This document shows, piece after piece, positions 12,108-23,390 of a DNA stretch of 64,000 bases. The stretch lies in NCBI RefSeq assembly GCF_918797505.1, contig NC_092795.1, positions 33,901,131-33,965,130 of the forward strand, in the 5' to 3' direction. The position numbers and the translations under genes were made by a program. The first letter of the stretch is position 1, and each line of letters starts with the position of its first letter. A model generated the notes under the pieces. That model saw nothing but the letters and a program-made list of their open reading frames with translations, was not told the DNA's origin and did no database searches. The stretch comes from Bemisia tabaci. Taxonomy: Eukaryota; Arthropoda; Insecta; Hemiptera; Aleyrodidae.

Positions 12108-12231
12108 ACCTAAATGGGTTGATCAAAGATTACAAAAAACGTCCAATTTTTGTAATTTTTATTCCCATTTATGTGACATCCATGAGCCGCGTTGTCTTAA
12201 CTCAGTCTATAAATGGACTATAGGTAGTCTG
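12108..12231. mobile_element. MITE family 1, right-end fragment
   Basis: It matches the right third of family 1: TTGATCAAAGATTAC, AAAAACGTCCAATTT, ATGAGCCGCGTTGTCTTAA. It is most like copy 2 at 5,437-5,745. The left end is missing. Confidence 0.75.
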
Positions 12232-14211
12232 TAGGTAGAATATTTTCTAACTACAGAATAATATCCGAGCCCTCACTCGACGAATACGTCGTTAAAATCT
12301 CAAGGATGGAAAATGCGGCGAACGTGCAGACTCAAAACATACTCAGTGAAAATCCTGTGTATGACGAATAAAAATATTAACTGCAGAGAGGGTGAATGTA
12401 CACTAAATATTTCTTTGAAGTCGTATGAAAATGCAAGCGCTCGAATCAAATCCGCTCTTTGAAAAAGCGGCCTGGAAAAAAGTTGGCAGTCTCATCCCCA
12501 TCTTATTTTGCTGTTCCGAGGAAAAACGCCGCATGAACATCCAGACGTTGCCAATTTTCTGATGAAAAATACAGCATTTTTTTACATTGTCAGTGTGTTG
12601 CAGGCAAATCATAAAATCAGAACTTTTAGCAAATACCTTGGCAAATAGTTTAACTTCGACTGTTAATGAAATTTAGTTTGCATTTTTAATGACTGTTTCT
12701 CAAGTTTTAAAAGTTTAAGAGTAAGAATTGATCAAATCAACGAACGATCTTCAAAGTGATCTCCAAATACTTCTGCTGACAAGTTTAATTTTTGTATTTT
12801 AAGACATTCGGAAAATTTCGCAATTTTTATTCGCTTAACGGCTGATAATCGTCAAAGAAACCGTATGGTACACAAATTTTTCCAGTGAATTCTTTCTTAC
12901 GTAATCATATACTTTTTTTGTCTAAAATCATCAAAAGAACCAAAATGTTAATCCAAGTCAGATTATCTCACTTCTTGCCCTACGCATTTGACAGAATACT
13001 TGATCTAACTGTTCGCTTGCAACATGCACATTTTTCTTCGACCTCTTTTACAGAAGTTAATTCACAACGTGGGCCCCTTGTCGTATTATGAGGAATGGCA
13101 TTATGGGCCCTTTTTTCGAAATTTCACGAGGAAAAAAAAACGAATCACAAACGGGGGAGTCTAGAACTTATTGATAGCTCCTAAACAAGATATACATACA
13201 CATACATGCACCAAATGAACGCTGGTTGATTAGCAAAAAATACGCGAAACGTCATTCGTATAATTTAACTCCCATTTGATCCAAGTTAAAATACTTCCCA
13301 ATAGTTCATGTAGAAGTTGATTTCCAACCTTCCTGCCGTGCAACGCAAAAACGCCGTAAACGCCATTTTACATTTTTTAGAAACAATGTATCATATCAGA
13401 AAAACCTGTGTACCTTGGGACAATGTTTTTACAGAATTTCTTTGCAAGTACTATCAAGAACTGAACCTGAAAAAAGGTGCAAAGGTAAAACGGTTTTTTT
13501 TTTATTAAGTGTTAAGTTCCGAAAACCGCGGGAAAATTTTGATGGATTTACGGCGTTCTTGCTTAGCACGGCCCTGTGTAACATTTTCTACGTCCTATTT
13601 TGAAGAGAAATCGTGTGACCTTTTCCCCCCAATCATAACTCAACTAAAAATTGAGTGTTTTATCGGGAGACATTCGGCAACGTTTGAACGAACATAAGGT
13701 GTTCTTTCTGAGGACGGCAGTATTGTCGGTAGGCTCATAGTTATCTATTTGTACGTCGGCAATGGCGGCTGCCGGATGCAAGTACCCAGGTGTTCAGCTC
13801 GGATCACGATTGCGAGACGCCGGCACTGCAGTGACATTTATCTCTCCCTTCCTTCCCCTCTCCTCTCTTCCATCCGCCCCCGCAACCCCAAGTCCTGCAC
13901 CCTTCGCCCCCACTCATCCCCCAACAGCGCGTACCCCACTCCCCCTCCCTACCCTCTCCATTCTTCGGAGTGCATGATGCAGTGATGCACCTGCACCACC
14001 AGCGCAAACACGAAAATAGTGTCATTTCCTGTGTAAGCTTAGGGGTTGATTAATTCGAGTGATGTAACCCCTGATCGGGGTCGAATTGACCTCGGTCAGG
14101 GTGAAGTGCGGAGTTTATCGAGTTAGCTCCGAGTTTCATATTACAGGAAGCTGCCCCAAGTTGCAGTCTCATGAGATTCAGAGCCCTAATTTTCTCCGTA
14201 ATTTTTTGTCG
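12232..14211. other. no gene recognised; repeat fragments
   Basis: Contains a fragment of the CTGCCGTGATAAGAAAAA family near 12,500-12,590 (AAAAACGCCGCATGAACATC). A C/T-rich stretch at about 13,845-13,970 gives proline/serine-rich shadow frames. No protein family is recognised. Confidence 0.5.
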
Positions 14212-14353
14212 CCCCTGCATTTTGCCATGTAGAACCACTAGTTTTGGCTCATTTTCAGTTTAAAAACAGCGTATGCGTTATCAGTTTTCCTATGTAGATA
14301 GAATCTCTTGCAGATAAGCCAGGAATAGCAGTTCCTCGTTGGAAAATGATGTC
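14212..14353. mobile_element. MITE family 2, diverged copy
   Basis: Left arm TGCATTTTGCCATGTAGAACC, cut here to its family core; right arm GCAGTTCCTCGTTGGAAAATG. The spacing and the internal CCTATGTAGATAG match the better-preserved copies. Confidence 0.6.
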
Positions 14354-14440
14354 CAAATGTAGGTACGACGGTCCGTTTACTCACTCACCCCATCCGAGTA
14401 CAAAAAAACTGGACCATAGTTGAATCAGTGAGAACGGAAA

Positions 14441-15268
14441 CAGGGCCGGATTAAGGGGGTGGCCACCAGGGCCGCGGCCCATGGCGGCAAAACTAGGGGG
14501 CGGCAAATTTTGCAATTTTTTTAAATGCAGGTACAAAAAAATCGGATTCAGAAAAAAAGTACAAACAAGAAAAGATGACAAGATCTCTCATTTCCTGAGA
14601 GTTCATTAATTTCTAATTTTGTCGTATTTCGGTGATACAAAAGACTGCGCACCTTTAATTAGTTGAGTTAAGAGAGAAACCAAACACGTAATTTGACCTG
14701 GAGCAGCGCGGCGCAAAAGAGAAATGATGATGAGGACTTGAGATGAAAAGGAGAAGCCCTCGACGCGGCGGTCGGCATGTAACACATATTAGCGCCTACG
14801 AGACTGAATGAATACTTCACGCATTACGTCAAACACAGTACGGTCAACAGCGGTCGGCGCGGCGTGAAACGCACAGTGCCTACAAGACTACATGAATACT
14901 TCACGCATGGCGCCAAACACACGTGCGTGGTCAGCGCGGCACGGCGGCGGAAGTTAAAATTATTAAACCACATATATGTTTGTTCTTTCTTAATTTTTTA
15001 GTTCAATTCTTACAAATGAAAGGCCTTGTCCCCACAGAGATAGGTTTACGGAACTGAACTTTCGCGCGAAGTTCCGTGAACTTTTTCTAGTAGTGTTGAC
15101 AGGGCTTACGCAAAAAATGTGTCCAACACGAGTGAACGCGTCTTATGCACCCTTCTTTCTCCGACACGTTCACTTGATGGTTTTTATTGATGTTTCAAAA
15201 TGAATGAGAAGAGCAGGGCGACAAAATACAGGCGGCCCATGGGCGGCAAGTAGGTAAATCCGGCCATG
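14441..15268. mobile_element. non-autonomous hAT-type element with 8-bp TSD
   Basis: The left end reads CAGGGCCGGATTAAG and the right end is the approximate inverse, GTAAATCCGGCCATG. The element is flanked on both sides by the same 8 bp, AACGGAAA (14,433-14,440 and 15,269-15,276). An 8-bp target duplication with CAGGG-type ends is the hallmark of the hAT superfamily. No transposase frame is visible in its 828 bp. Inside, at 14,780-14,945, are two inverted units of the ~78-bp repeat family, so it carries or was hit by other repeats. Confidence 0.9.
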
Positions 15269-15276
15269 AACGGAAA

Positions 15277-16220
15277 CACACCAACTCGAAAAAATGAAAT
15301 TAATCGAGACAGGCACAAAACTGCACGGAAGGTGAAGATGTTAGTCTGAGAAAACTATTTTTAGTGCCGAAAGACAAGTACTCAAGGATACTTTACAGAT
15401 GCAAGTTGGAAAAAATGCGCTAACTTCAATGATCTCTGTAAAAATTGACTGTCTTCAATGAAAATTGAGCATTTTCAGGTTACCGAGTCGGTGTGTTTTC
15501 GTTCCCACTGATTCAGTTTGCATCAAGGAGCTACTACACCCAGCTCTTTTTAAAAATGACGTTTATATCATTAGCATCTCTATGCAGATAGGTGCTTCCG
15601 CAGACGGACGAGAAATAGAAGTTTCTATTTGCAAATTTTAGTCGTTTCCGCTCGTAAAATATGACGAGTAATAGAATTCGCGGATACGCAAATTGAGACG
15701 CGCGCGGTTTTCCCCTCTCCTTTTTTCAGCGCGTCATCGTCACGTGCGATGAAAAGGCACGAACGATTGAACGTCTTGGCATGGCATTCGGGACCTGTGA
15801 GGGGAGGGGTGGAAGGGTAACCGGGTGCATGCAAATGTGAAGAGGACCGCGCTCCTAAGCTACAACGTCGTAACTCCACCGGGAACTCGACGCGGAGGCG
15901 CGGTTTTAGCCGAAAAACTTGAGGATTTTCGACGTTGAACGTGCGTGGAAGTGGATGGGGTTGTGGAGGGGGTGTTACGAAAGTTCCTTTGTGGAGGTCG
16001 GGTTGCATTAGCAATGGCGTGGTGCTCCATGAAGGAATTGCCCCCGAGTTTAAAGCACTCACTTGCCCCGAAGTTTTAGATCGGGAAATTAGGTTCCGTC
16101 GCTCGCCGGGTCCCTCCGTCCGCGCGTCCGGAACAGGCAAAATTTTAGAGACCCCCGCGCCAATGATATGAGCAATTAAATCGACGAAGGCAATGAATTC
16201 GGAGGTCGGCGCACCGTGGA
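15277..16220. other. no gene recognised; MITE fragment and GC-rich patch
   Basis: A diverged MITE family 2 copy lies at about 15,515-15,645. From about 15,650 to 16,150 the sequence is GC/CpG-rich, with a 171-codon minus-strand frame (15,625-16,140) that matches no family I know. Confidence 0.45.
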
Positions 16221-16424
16221 TCGATGCAATTAGAGAGATCGGACATGAAATTTTTGACTAAAACTGCACTTTTGATGTTAATTTTGTCGCATTTTGAATT
16301 TCAAAGGATGCTGACACAAGAAAAGTTCACGAAGAAACCAATGGGACCACTTTTAGATCCTCAAAGTTTGGTAAAATCGGAGTTATAAGCGTTCAAAGTT
16401 TCCAAATTTTGTCCGACCTCTCCT
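16221..16424. mobile_element. MITE, GGTCGGACATGAAATTTT family, best copy
   Basis: The left end AGAGAGATCGGACATGAAAT and the right end AATTTTGTCCGACCTCTCC are inverted copies. Length is ~204 bp with no coding frame. Relatives: 2,401-2,595, 23,205-23,390 and 43,165-43,370. Confidence 0.75.
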
Positions 16425-17016
16425 AATGACTCGATCCACTGTGCGGCGCTACTTTTTCCCGAATGATGATTGGAGAGAAACTTGAAGAGGAACAAAAAAA
16501 CACAGGAAGAAGTAGGAGAAACAAAAAAGAACCCAGGTCCAAAAGATCCGAGTCTATCAAACAAGGCTACGTATCTCGTCGTACATAAAACGCAGGCCGT
16601 GATTTCAAGACGCACCTGAAACCGCTCTGACTGAGATACTCCCAGAGAGTTGCTAATGTGCATTAAAATCCCAGCGCTTGAAGCAAGTTGGAAGAGTTTC
16701 CAAGTGACGGAAGTTTCAAGGAGTGGCTTAAAATTTCGGCCCAGGATGAAACTCAAGTCCTGATTTGAGCGACGAGCCTTGCGGTAACCCTTTCTGCAAA
16801 CGGCAAGGATGAGGTCGCCTCTCATATCCTGACGGAGACAGTAGCTTGTTTACTAAAGTTTTAATCTTTATGGGAAACTACGACGCTTTCGCCCTTCGTC
16901 GCAAAATGAGACCTGGTTAAAAGCTCCAAAATTTTAAGACATCTGGTTAATTTAGGAAATTTTAATTTTACGTAAAATATAGCAAAAACGTGCGTTGTGG
17001 TGCTTAATTTTGCACT
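16425..17016. other. no gene recognised
   Basis: The minus-strand frame 16,361-16,825 (154 codons) overlaps the MITE on one side and shows no recognised motif, so I do not call it a gene. The rest is AT-rich. Confidence 0.45.
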
Positions 17017-17635
17017 AATGGGCCTGTTGCAAACTTTTGCTAGAGCAAAAATAAGAGTTGTTTCTTATAGATAATGCCTCAAAAATCACGATGAGCGCAT
17101 TGGCAAAGTCTAAAATGCACCCATAACTTCACAATCTGCGTAAGAAATTTGCGGTTTTTTGAGCTTCCCGCTTCACAAACGATACTACGGCACAGGTGAA
17201 CATTTTGTTAGAGGAGTCGTTCCATCGTCGGCAACACTCATCATGGCCGACGACAATCCGCCAAAACACCTGTGATGGGACGAGCTAACACCTGAACAGG
17301 ATTAGACCAGATAACAATCGGCGTGTTTACGTTCATATTTTCCTCACCCGCCTTGATTGACCTTGAACTCTCCTCGAATTACGCGCGGAACTGCGCAAGC
17401 GTCGGCCATGATGAATATTGCCGACGATGGAGCGACTCTTCTAACAAAATGTTCACCTGTGCCGTAGTATCGTTTTTGAAGCGGGAAGCTCAAAAAAACG
17501 CAAATTTCTTACGCAGATTGTGAAGTTATGAGTGCATTTCAGACTTTGCCGATGCGCTCATCGTGATTTTTGAGACATTATCTATAGGAAACAACTCTTA
17601 TTTTTGCTCTAGCAAAAGTTTGCAACAGGCCCATT
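17017..17635. mobile_element. foldback element with ~237-bp arms
   Basis: The arms 17,017-17,254 and 17,399-17,635 are inverted copies over nearly their whole length. Outer ends are AATGGGCCTGTTGCAAAC and GTTTGCAACAGGCCCATT. The ~145-bp centre is unique. No transposase frame. Such long arms would fold into a stable hairpin if transcribed. Confidence 0.9.
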
Positions 17636-17683
17636 GCAAGCCCAGCGGTCCATTGGAGGGTTTCGGTTCCAACTAAAAGTTAG

Positions 17684-17936
17684 CGATCTGATTATTGAAA
17701 TTGGGAGACAAGGTGATAGAAAAAGAAAGCTAATTGAAAACACAACAACCCTATTGGTGGAAGCGGGTGGTTGCAATGGACACAGAATGTAAGTCATACA
17801 TCAACTAAAAGCAATTTCCCTGAGACACCATGGTCAGCCCATCATCTGTGTAAAAGAACCACCCGTTTCAAGTAATAGGATCACTTTATTTTCGCTATCT
17901 CCTTAGTCTATCGCCTTGTCTATCAATTTTAAAAAC
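17684..17936. mobile_element. MITE family 3, diverged copy
   Basis: Left GATTATTGAAATTGGGAGAC and right GTCTATCAATTTTAAAAAC are inverted ends. Inside are the paired words GAAGCGGGTGGTTGCAATGG and AACCACCCGTTTCA. Better copies: 24,471-24,742, 42,184-42,450 and 60,417-60,692. Confidence 0.7.
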
Positions 17937-19442
17937 AAACGTGCACGGTTGTCCGGCTCTGCTGCTGGATTATTTGGAAAACTTGGCATTGGCAGAGAAA
18001 TCCCAAGAAATTTTGATTTTTCGTCTGGGAAACCGAGATGAGCTGAGTATTAATTTTCTTTTTCTTTTTTAAAGCTTTGGAGTAGATGTTGCATAATTGG
18101 ACGCAGGAATTTTGGGTCGAATCAGGCGAAAGCGGAGCGATACGATACGATGGGTGCACGAAGGTTGCCACGTTTGGCGTTAAAATAAGGATATTTAATG
18201 TGGGTTCAAATAGGGAATTGTGCTGCAACAATGGAGGGGGAATTGTGTTGCAACAATGGAGGAGGAAGGGCGCGGATGCGAGCTCAGTGCTGGGTTTATT
18301 GCAATGCCGCGACCGCCTCCACCGGGCCGGAGGAGCCAGGCCGGCTAGGCCAGGAGTAATCCACTCTTTTCTCCTCTATTCGCATCTCCTCTCAATTTCC
18401 ATCCATTTTTATTTGCTCCAATTCTCCGGAGAAAGTTTTATGGACCCGCCTCTCCTTTGACTGCACTCTGACTTCGATTTTATCTTCGTTAAATGAACCA
18501 GGGCCCGGAACACCGTTGAGGTAACCCCCTCCGCCGACAAGTCGCAGTGCAAATTCCCCCATTTCGAGCCTAGCCTACGTGGGAACTTTTTTGGAGTTTC
18601 TCGGCCGAAACCTTTCTCCTGGAGTACTTAGATTGGGGCGCGAACACAGGCCTGCACTTATAAACAACCGACGCTCATAATTTGAGGAGCTTCTAAAACG
18701 TTCCTGGAAATACTAGTTGAAGTCAAAGTTCCGGGAAATGTTTGATGAAGAAATACACTCATACTCTCATACATGCGCAGTGCACGCTCATAATTTGGGT
18801 AGCAACCATAACGTTCCCGGAAATTTCCAGCTAAAATTTATTCCTCGGCAAATTTTGATAAAGCTGCTTTCCCATACGTGGACCAATGCGTAGAGGCTCT
18901 GATAGAAGGGAAAACTAGAAATGCTGGGAATTCAATCCGGGAATTCCCGGTTGAGTTTTATCGCCCGGGCAACAGTCATATAAAGAACACATACACGTGT
19001 ATACATCTACAAGGTCACACTTTTAATTTAATGAGAAATGGAGACTGCGAAAACATTTTAGAGAATTCTCGGCTGACACCTATCGGAAATTTTGGTGGAA
19101 GAACTTACATTTGTGTATGTCCATACTGTTCTCACTCGTAATTTGAGGGTATGTCGGGAGAGTCCCCATGAAAGTTTTCTGAGAAAGTTCTTTAAAACTT
19201 CCCCGGGAATTTTCGTTCCGTTGCCGGCACTTACTCCGTGAAAAGTCGAATTCCACTAAAAAGTTAACGATTAGCGGGAATCCAAGGTCTTCCTACCTTT
19301 TTTCCTTGATTTCTCCGTGGTTTGTTACATTTCCAAAAGCCCCTTCAATACTGTAAAGGATGCGATACAAAATTTCGGTCTCTCTGTGACTCAAATTGCA
19401 TACGCATCGAAATTAAGGAGTGCGCGGACGCGAGTTCACGCT
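17937..19442. other. no gene recognised; degenerate tandem repeats
   Basis: 18,650-19,250 holds diverged repeats built on GCTCATAATTTGAGG followed by a CCCGGGAATTT-type word (for example near 18,673, 18,784, 19,134). A duplicated ATTGTG(C/T)TGCAACAATGGAGG occurs near 18,220-18,260. Open frames here are short and unrecognised. Confidence 0.45.
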
Positions 19443-19751
19443 AGAGTCACTTATACTGAGAGTCAAGACAACATCCCCTCATGGAGTCACAAACGGGAAT
19501 AAAGATTACACAAATTGAACGTTTTTCGTAATCTTTGATCGACCCATTCTCAAATTCCTTTCTCCGTTACCTCTCTTATTCCGTTTGTTCCTTATCGAAC
19601 CCGTAATTCCTCGATCCATCTGAGATTATAATCTTTGCAATCGGTAAAAATGTAATCTTTATTCCCGTATGTGACACCGTGGAGGCCTAAAATACGGGAG
19701 CCAATCAGAAATGGATTCACATTGTCTTCACTCTCAGTATAAAGGGACTCT
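19443..19751. mobile_element. MITE family 1, copy 4 (reverse orientation)
   Basis: Both ends are intact (AGAGTCACTTATACTGAG, CTCAGTATAAAGGGACTCT). The internal order of words is reversed relative to the copies at 4,241-6,212. Confidence 0.88.
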
Positions 19752-20412
19752 AGTTCACGCTAACCTCGAGGATCCTCTTTCCGGTGGTTGTGGTTTTAGG
19801 TCGAAGCGGCGCCGAGGCCTGGCTGCAGTGGTGTAAAAATCTAATCATTTTACGATACGATAACGGCCTTGGGGTCGTCGGAATGAGGCTCTAAAAGTCG
19901 CCCGGGCAGCTAACGGTCAGTACGAACGGATGTTAATGGGAAACTCAGCTCGACGTAAAAGTTATTACGACACCGTGCATTCGCGTTGCTTCGTGAGTAC
20001 AAAGTCGGAAGTTCTATACCACCCTCGCTGAGGGAAAACCCCGTATAAACCTTCGAACGTTGCCACGTTCCCTTTCATAAAATCAATATTTTCTCGGAGA
20101 CGCGTGAATATTTTCCTACCATTTTTTTTACGAATGTTTATCGAAATGTATTTTAAAGGAGCTGAAAATCTCTAAGAAAAATATCCATAACTTAATAAAA
20201 TATATATATTCAATTGTTTTGTATATTTGACAACATTCGAATGTTTATACGACGTTTTTCTGTAACATTGCAATGCGCGTCTTTTGTTCCCGCCGCAATT
20301 CTGAGGCGCCGGAAAACGGGGCGTTTATCCAGATCCCGACACGTAGTCGTCGATAGTGCTGGGTGTCTGCGGATTCAATGGGCTGTATCGATAAAAGAGA
20401 GACGTCTATTTA
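19752..20412. other. no gene recognised
   Basis: Non-coding. A fragment of the CTGCCGTG / GTTTATACGACGTTTTTC family lies near 20,225-20,270. Confidence 0.5.
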
Positions 20413-20559
20413 TTGGACTGCATTTTGCAGTAAAGCTCTACCATTTTTGGCTCACTGTAGAAACATCATACGTGTCAATAGTTTCATTATGTGGATGGAT
20501 GTTTTTATGTACAGACGAGTCAGAATTAGTAGTTCCTAATTATTGCAAAATTTAGTTCA
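20413..20559. mobile_element. MITE family 2, diverged copy
   Basis: Left end TTGGACTGCATTTTGCAG; right end TATTGCAAAATTTAGTTC. Size and internal words (TTTTATGTACAGACGAGTC) fit the family. Confidence 0.65.
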
Positions 20560-21819
20560 TTTTGATGGAATCGAGCAAACAATACATGTCTTCGTCGAGA
20601 GTTTTGGAAGGAAGAGCTCTAGGTGTAATATAGTTCAGAGCTATTGATACATGGTGGGATTCCTTGATTGCGTCTCGTCTGATTTGCGAATTATCTCGAT
20701 TGCGATTGTTGCAAATAACCATTCGTATTTTATCTTTTCAAAAGTGCGACGGTATTGAGCGACATTGTCAGAGCTTAGTGCAAACATGACGCTCTCTTTC
20801 AAAAAAGAAAGCTGTGACACAAATGATGGTCATGCCCTCTTTAGGAAAAAAATGTAATGGAAGATTTGCAACGTTGCAAAATAATTGCGCGGTGATTTCA
20901 TTTTCGACGTGTGACATGAGTATACGCGAATATGAGGTCGCGAGGAGAGTGATACGAAAATAATATTTGATCCGGTCTGAAAGTGCCTCTTAACGAAAAT
21001 TATTCTATTTTGCGATGGATTAATTGTTTTCTACTGGACGAAAATTTAAAAAAAAAAATAGTAAAAAAAGTTGTTACACTCGGCTCCTCTGAGTGAGCTA
21101 ATCTGTCAACCAACTTTCCAGATTGAAATTCAACATTTTCTCTATTCTCGCAATTTCATAGGTTCGGTGTGCATTCATTTAAATGGAAATAAAAGGTCTC
21201 GCATTTGTTTATTGAATGCTAGATTCCCTATAAGATCCGCTACTCTGAAATTAAGCGTACTTTATGGGAGAAAAATGGCAAATATTAATTTCTACAGTTG
21301 CTCATCCGGTGATCTTACTGTGCCTGGCCAAAACAATTATTTTTATTGATAATTTTTGTATTGTAATGCACTATCACGAGAATTTGCAACGTCGCAAACT
21401 AACAAATGCACTTTTGTAGGACTCACATTGAAAGAAACTTGAGCAAAAATAAAAAAACCGCTTTTGAAAGTTGGACCATGGCGTTGAAAATGATTCTTCT
21501 CCTGGTGTCGGTGCAGCGCGCCTTCAATTGACAGAATACCACACGCTCCGTCTTGGAGTTAGTTTAGTTGCTTAACCCAACCAAACCCAACTTAACCTTT
21601 TGTTATCATTTAGCATCCTCGTTCAATGTTAACAAATAAGCGCATTTTTAGAATTTACGTAGGTTTTTGTCACGGTAAGTTACCTTTCTAATTTTTTTTT
21701 CATCATACTAATTTGTGACTCTAAGCCCGTGCTTTAGAAAAGAAGTTTTCTTTTATCTATTGTACTTGCAGTGCACTTGTTTATTGCTGTGCTAATTTCC
21801 TATCTCTTTTGTTTTTCAG
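20560..21819. other. upstream CaMKII intron, no other exon recognised
   Basis: AT-rich sequence leading into the CaMKII exon. The last ~25 bases before the exon (TATCTCTTTTGTTTTTCAG) form a clear pyrimidine tract and acceptor. A GTAAGT word near 21,675 has no good coding exon in front of it. Confidence 0.6.
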
Positions 21820-21879
21820 ACTTTCAAAAATTAGAACGAGAAGCTCGCATATGTCGGAAGCTACAGCACCCAAATATTG
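21820..21879 (+). CDS. CaMKII: CaMKII kinase-domain exon (60 nt)
   Basis: One internal exon of calcium/calmodulin-dependent protein kinase II, the multimeric Ser/Thr kinase of synaptic and calcium signalling. The acceptor TTTTTCAG and donor GTAAGT bound exactly 60 nt. The first two bases complete an Asp codon begun in the previous exon. The exon then reads FQKLEREARICRKLQHPNI and ends with the first base of a Val codon. This is the highly conserved stretch around helix C of the kinase N-lobe, with the helix-C Glu in EREARI. From memory, vertebrate CAMK2 genes also have a 60-nt exon here, split at the same codons. No preceding or following CaMKII exon is recognised in this window, so the flanking introns are very long. 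A pseudogene is unlikely because the splice sites and reading frame are intact. Confidence 0.93.
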
Positions 21880-22369
21880 GTAAGTCTTTCTTATGTTAAT
21901 TTTATATTATCCGTGTAATTAATTATTTATGTATTACTTTTGATATGAGTAGGTTTGAAGTCTCAGCTTATTCCAAAAGCCAATCCTTACGGATTCACGT
22001 CGTTTGTAGGAGGGGCAAAGTCCAGTAAATTTTATTTAAGTACAAATTTTAAAGTTCACCATTTTGCAGTTGCAAGTCTGCTGTGTTTGCAATTTGCCGC
22101 GTTTTAGTGTTTCGCATTACTCTATTTTCTTCTTAATTTCATTTAAAATAAAAAAAATCCGAACCCTGATTGGCTCCTGCTTTCACCAATCATCGGCATC
22201 ACTCAGCATTTATCAATTCATCGGATGAATGATATTCGATCGCGAAAGTTCGCTCTATATTATCTCATCTTGGGACGGAATTTTTGTATAACGTTCACGC
22301 AACGTTACGTTACGTTTAGGAACGACACGATTTTTCCCATGTCGAGGCATCGGAAGAGCAAGAAACAAC
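21880..22369. other. CaMKII: start of downstream CaMKII intron
   Basis: AT-rich intron sequence from the GTAAGT donor to a hAT-type insertion at 22,370. Nothing coding is seen. Confidence 0.65.
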
Positions 22370-22796
22370 CAGGGGCGGATCCAGCAATCCAGCATATTGT
22401 TCAGGGGGGGGGGGGCGAATTTTCAGGCACGTGACTGGGGGGTCTGGGGGACACTCTTCAGTAGAAGGGGGGTTCGGGGGTTCTCCCCCGGAAAATTTTG
22501 AGAATTTAAACACTTGCTGATTGAATTTTAGCCCATTTTTAACCTTGGAAGTTCCTAATATTAAGACGGATATTTTTATAGGTATTCCCACTTTTTTCCG
22601 CAAAAAATTGCAAAACGGTTATCATTCCTACCAGGCTCCTTCTTTCCCTTCTTTTTCTTCTCTTTTTTCCTTTCCTTTCTTTTTCTTCTCTTTTTTCCTT
22701 TCCTTCTTTTCCTTCTCTTTTTTCCCTTTCTTTCCCTCCTCTTTTTTTGGCTCCAGGGGGCGATCCGTCATCGCCCCCCCCCCGGATCCGCCCCTG
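22370..22796. mobile_element. non-autonomous hAT-type element with 8-bp TSD
   Basis: Left end CAGGGGCGGATCCAG and right end CCGGATCCGCCCCTG are inverted repeats. The flanks 22,362-22,369 and 22,797-22,804 are both GAAACAAC, an 8-bp target duplication typical of hAT. The 427-bp body has a G-run near the left end, a pyrimidine-rich stretch at about 22,640-22,745, and a C-run near the right end. No transposase. Confidence 0.92.
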
Positions 22797-22804
22797 GAAA
22801 CAAC

Positions 22805-23390
22805 TCACATTCGCATCGGATCGACGAGGGCTTTTCCGCCGGACCCTTGAATTTACGGGGCGAAACCCGAAGCCCGGACCATCCGCATTAAAACCTCCAT
22901 TACGAGTACGAGGCCCTCAAATTCCGGCATGGGCAGCCAATTATCTCCGCGCGGTCACGCCTGTTCCCACAAAACCACATATCCGCACCGTAAGGCGCTA
23001 TGTAGTTGCGCTGTTCTGACTCGCGTTACGCTGCAAGTCAACCCGGTTTGTAGTCGCGGGTGATTGGTACCTAAGCCTCGTCACTGCCCGGATTAGAACC
23101 CCTCGCAGCCTCCACCCACCCCCTCCCCCTCCTCCCCCGCTACCTACTGTTATCGCGCGCGGGGTAAAACGGGGATTTAAGAGATTTGATGCGGTGCACA
23201 TGGGACGAGTCAGTTGGAGAGGTCGAACATTATTTGAGAAATTTAAAAGCCGATATCCTCGATAATATGAAGCCTAGAATTTTCAAAGTGATTGTCACGT
23301 AAAATTTTCACCCCTTATGTTTTCTAATGTGATGGAATAAACATCAAAATGGGTAGTTTTTTCCTAGAAATTTTATGTCCGATGTTTTTC
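22805..23390. other. GC-rich patch followed by a MITE remnant
   Basis: 22,805-23,200 is GC/CpG-rich with a C/T-rich run near 23,105-23,140 and no recognised protein. 23,205-23,390 is a reversed, diverged copy of the GGTCGGACATGAAATTTT family, ending AAATTTTATGTCCGATG. Confidence 0.5.

Noticed and set aside
15625..16140. 171-codon minus-strand open frame
   Set aside because: GC-rich composition explains its length; a competing frame is open on the other strand; no known family.
16361..16825. 154-codon minus-strand open frame
   Set aside because: It overlaps a MITE end and has no recognised domain or splice context.
21620..21680. extra CaMKII exon before the GTAAGT at about 21,675
   Set aside because: The bases before it do not encode CaMKII sequence and the only possible acceptor leaves a 23-nt piece with no support.
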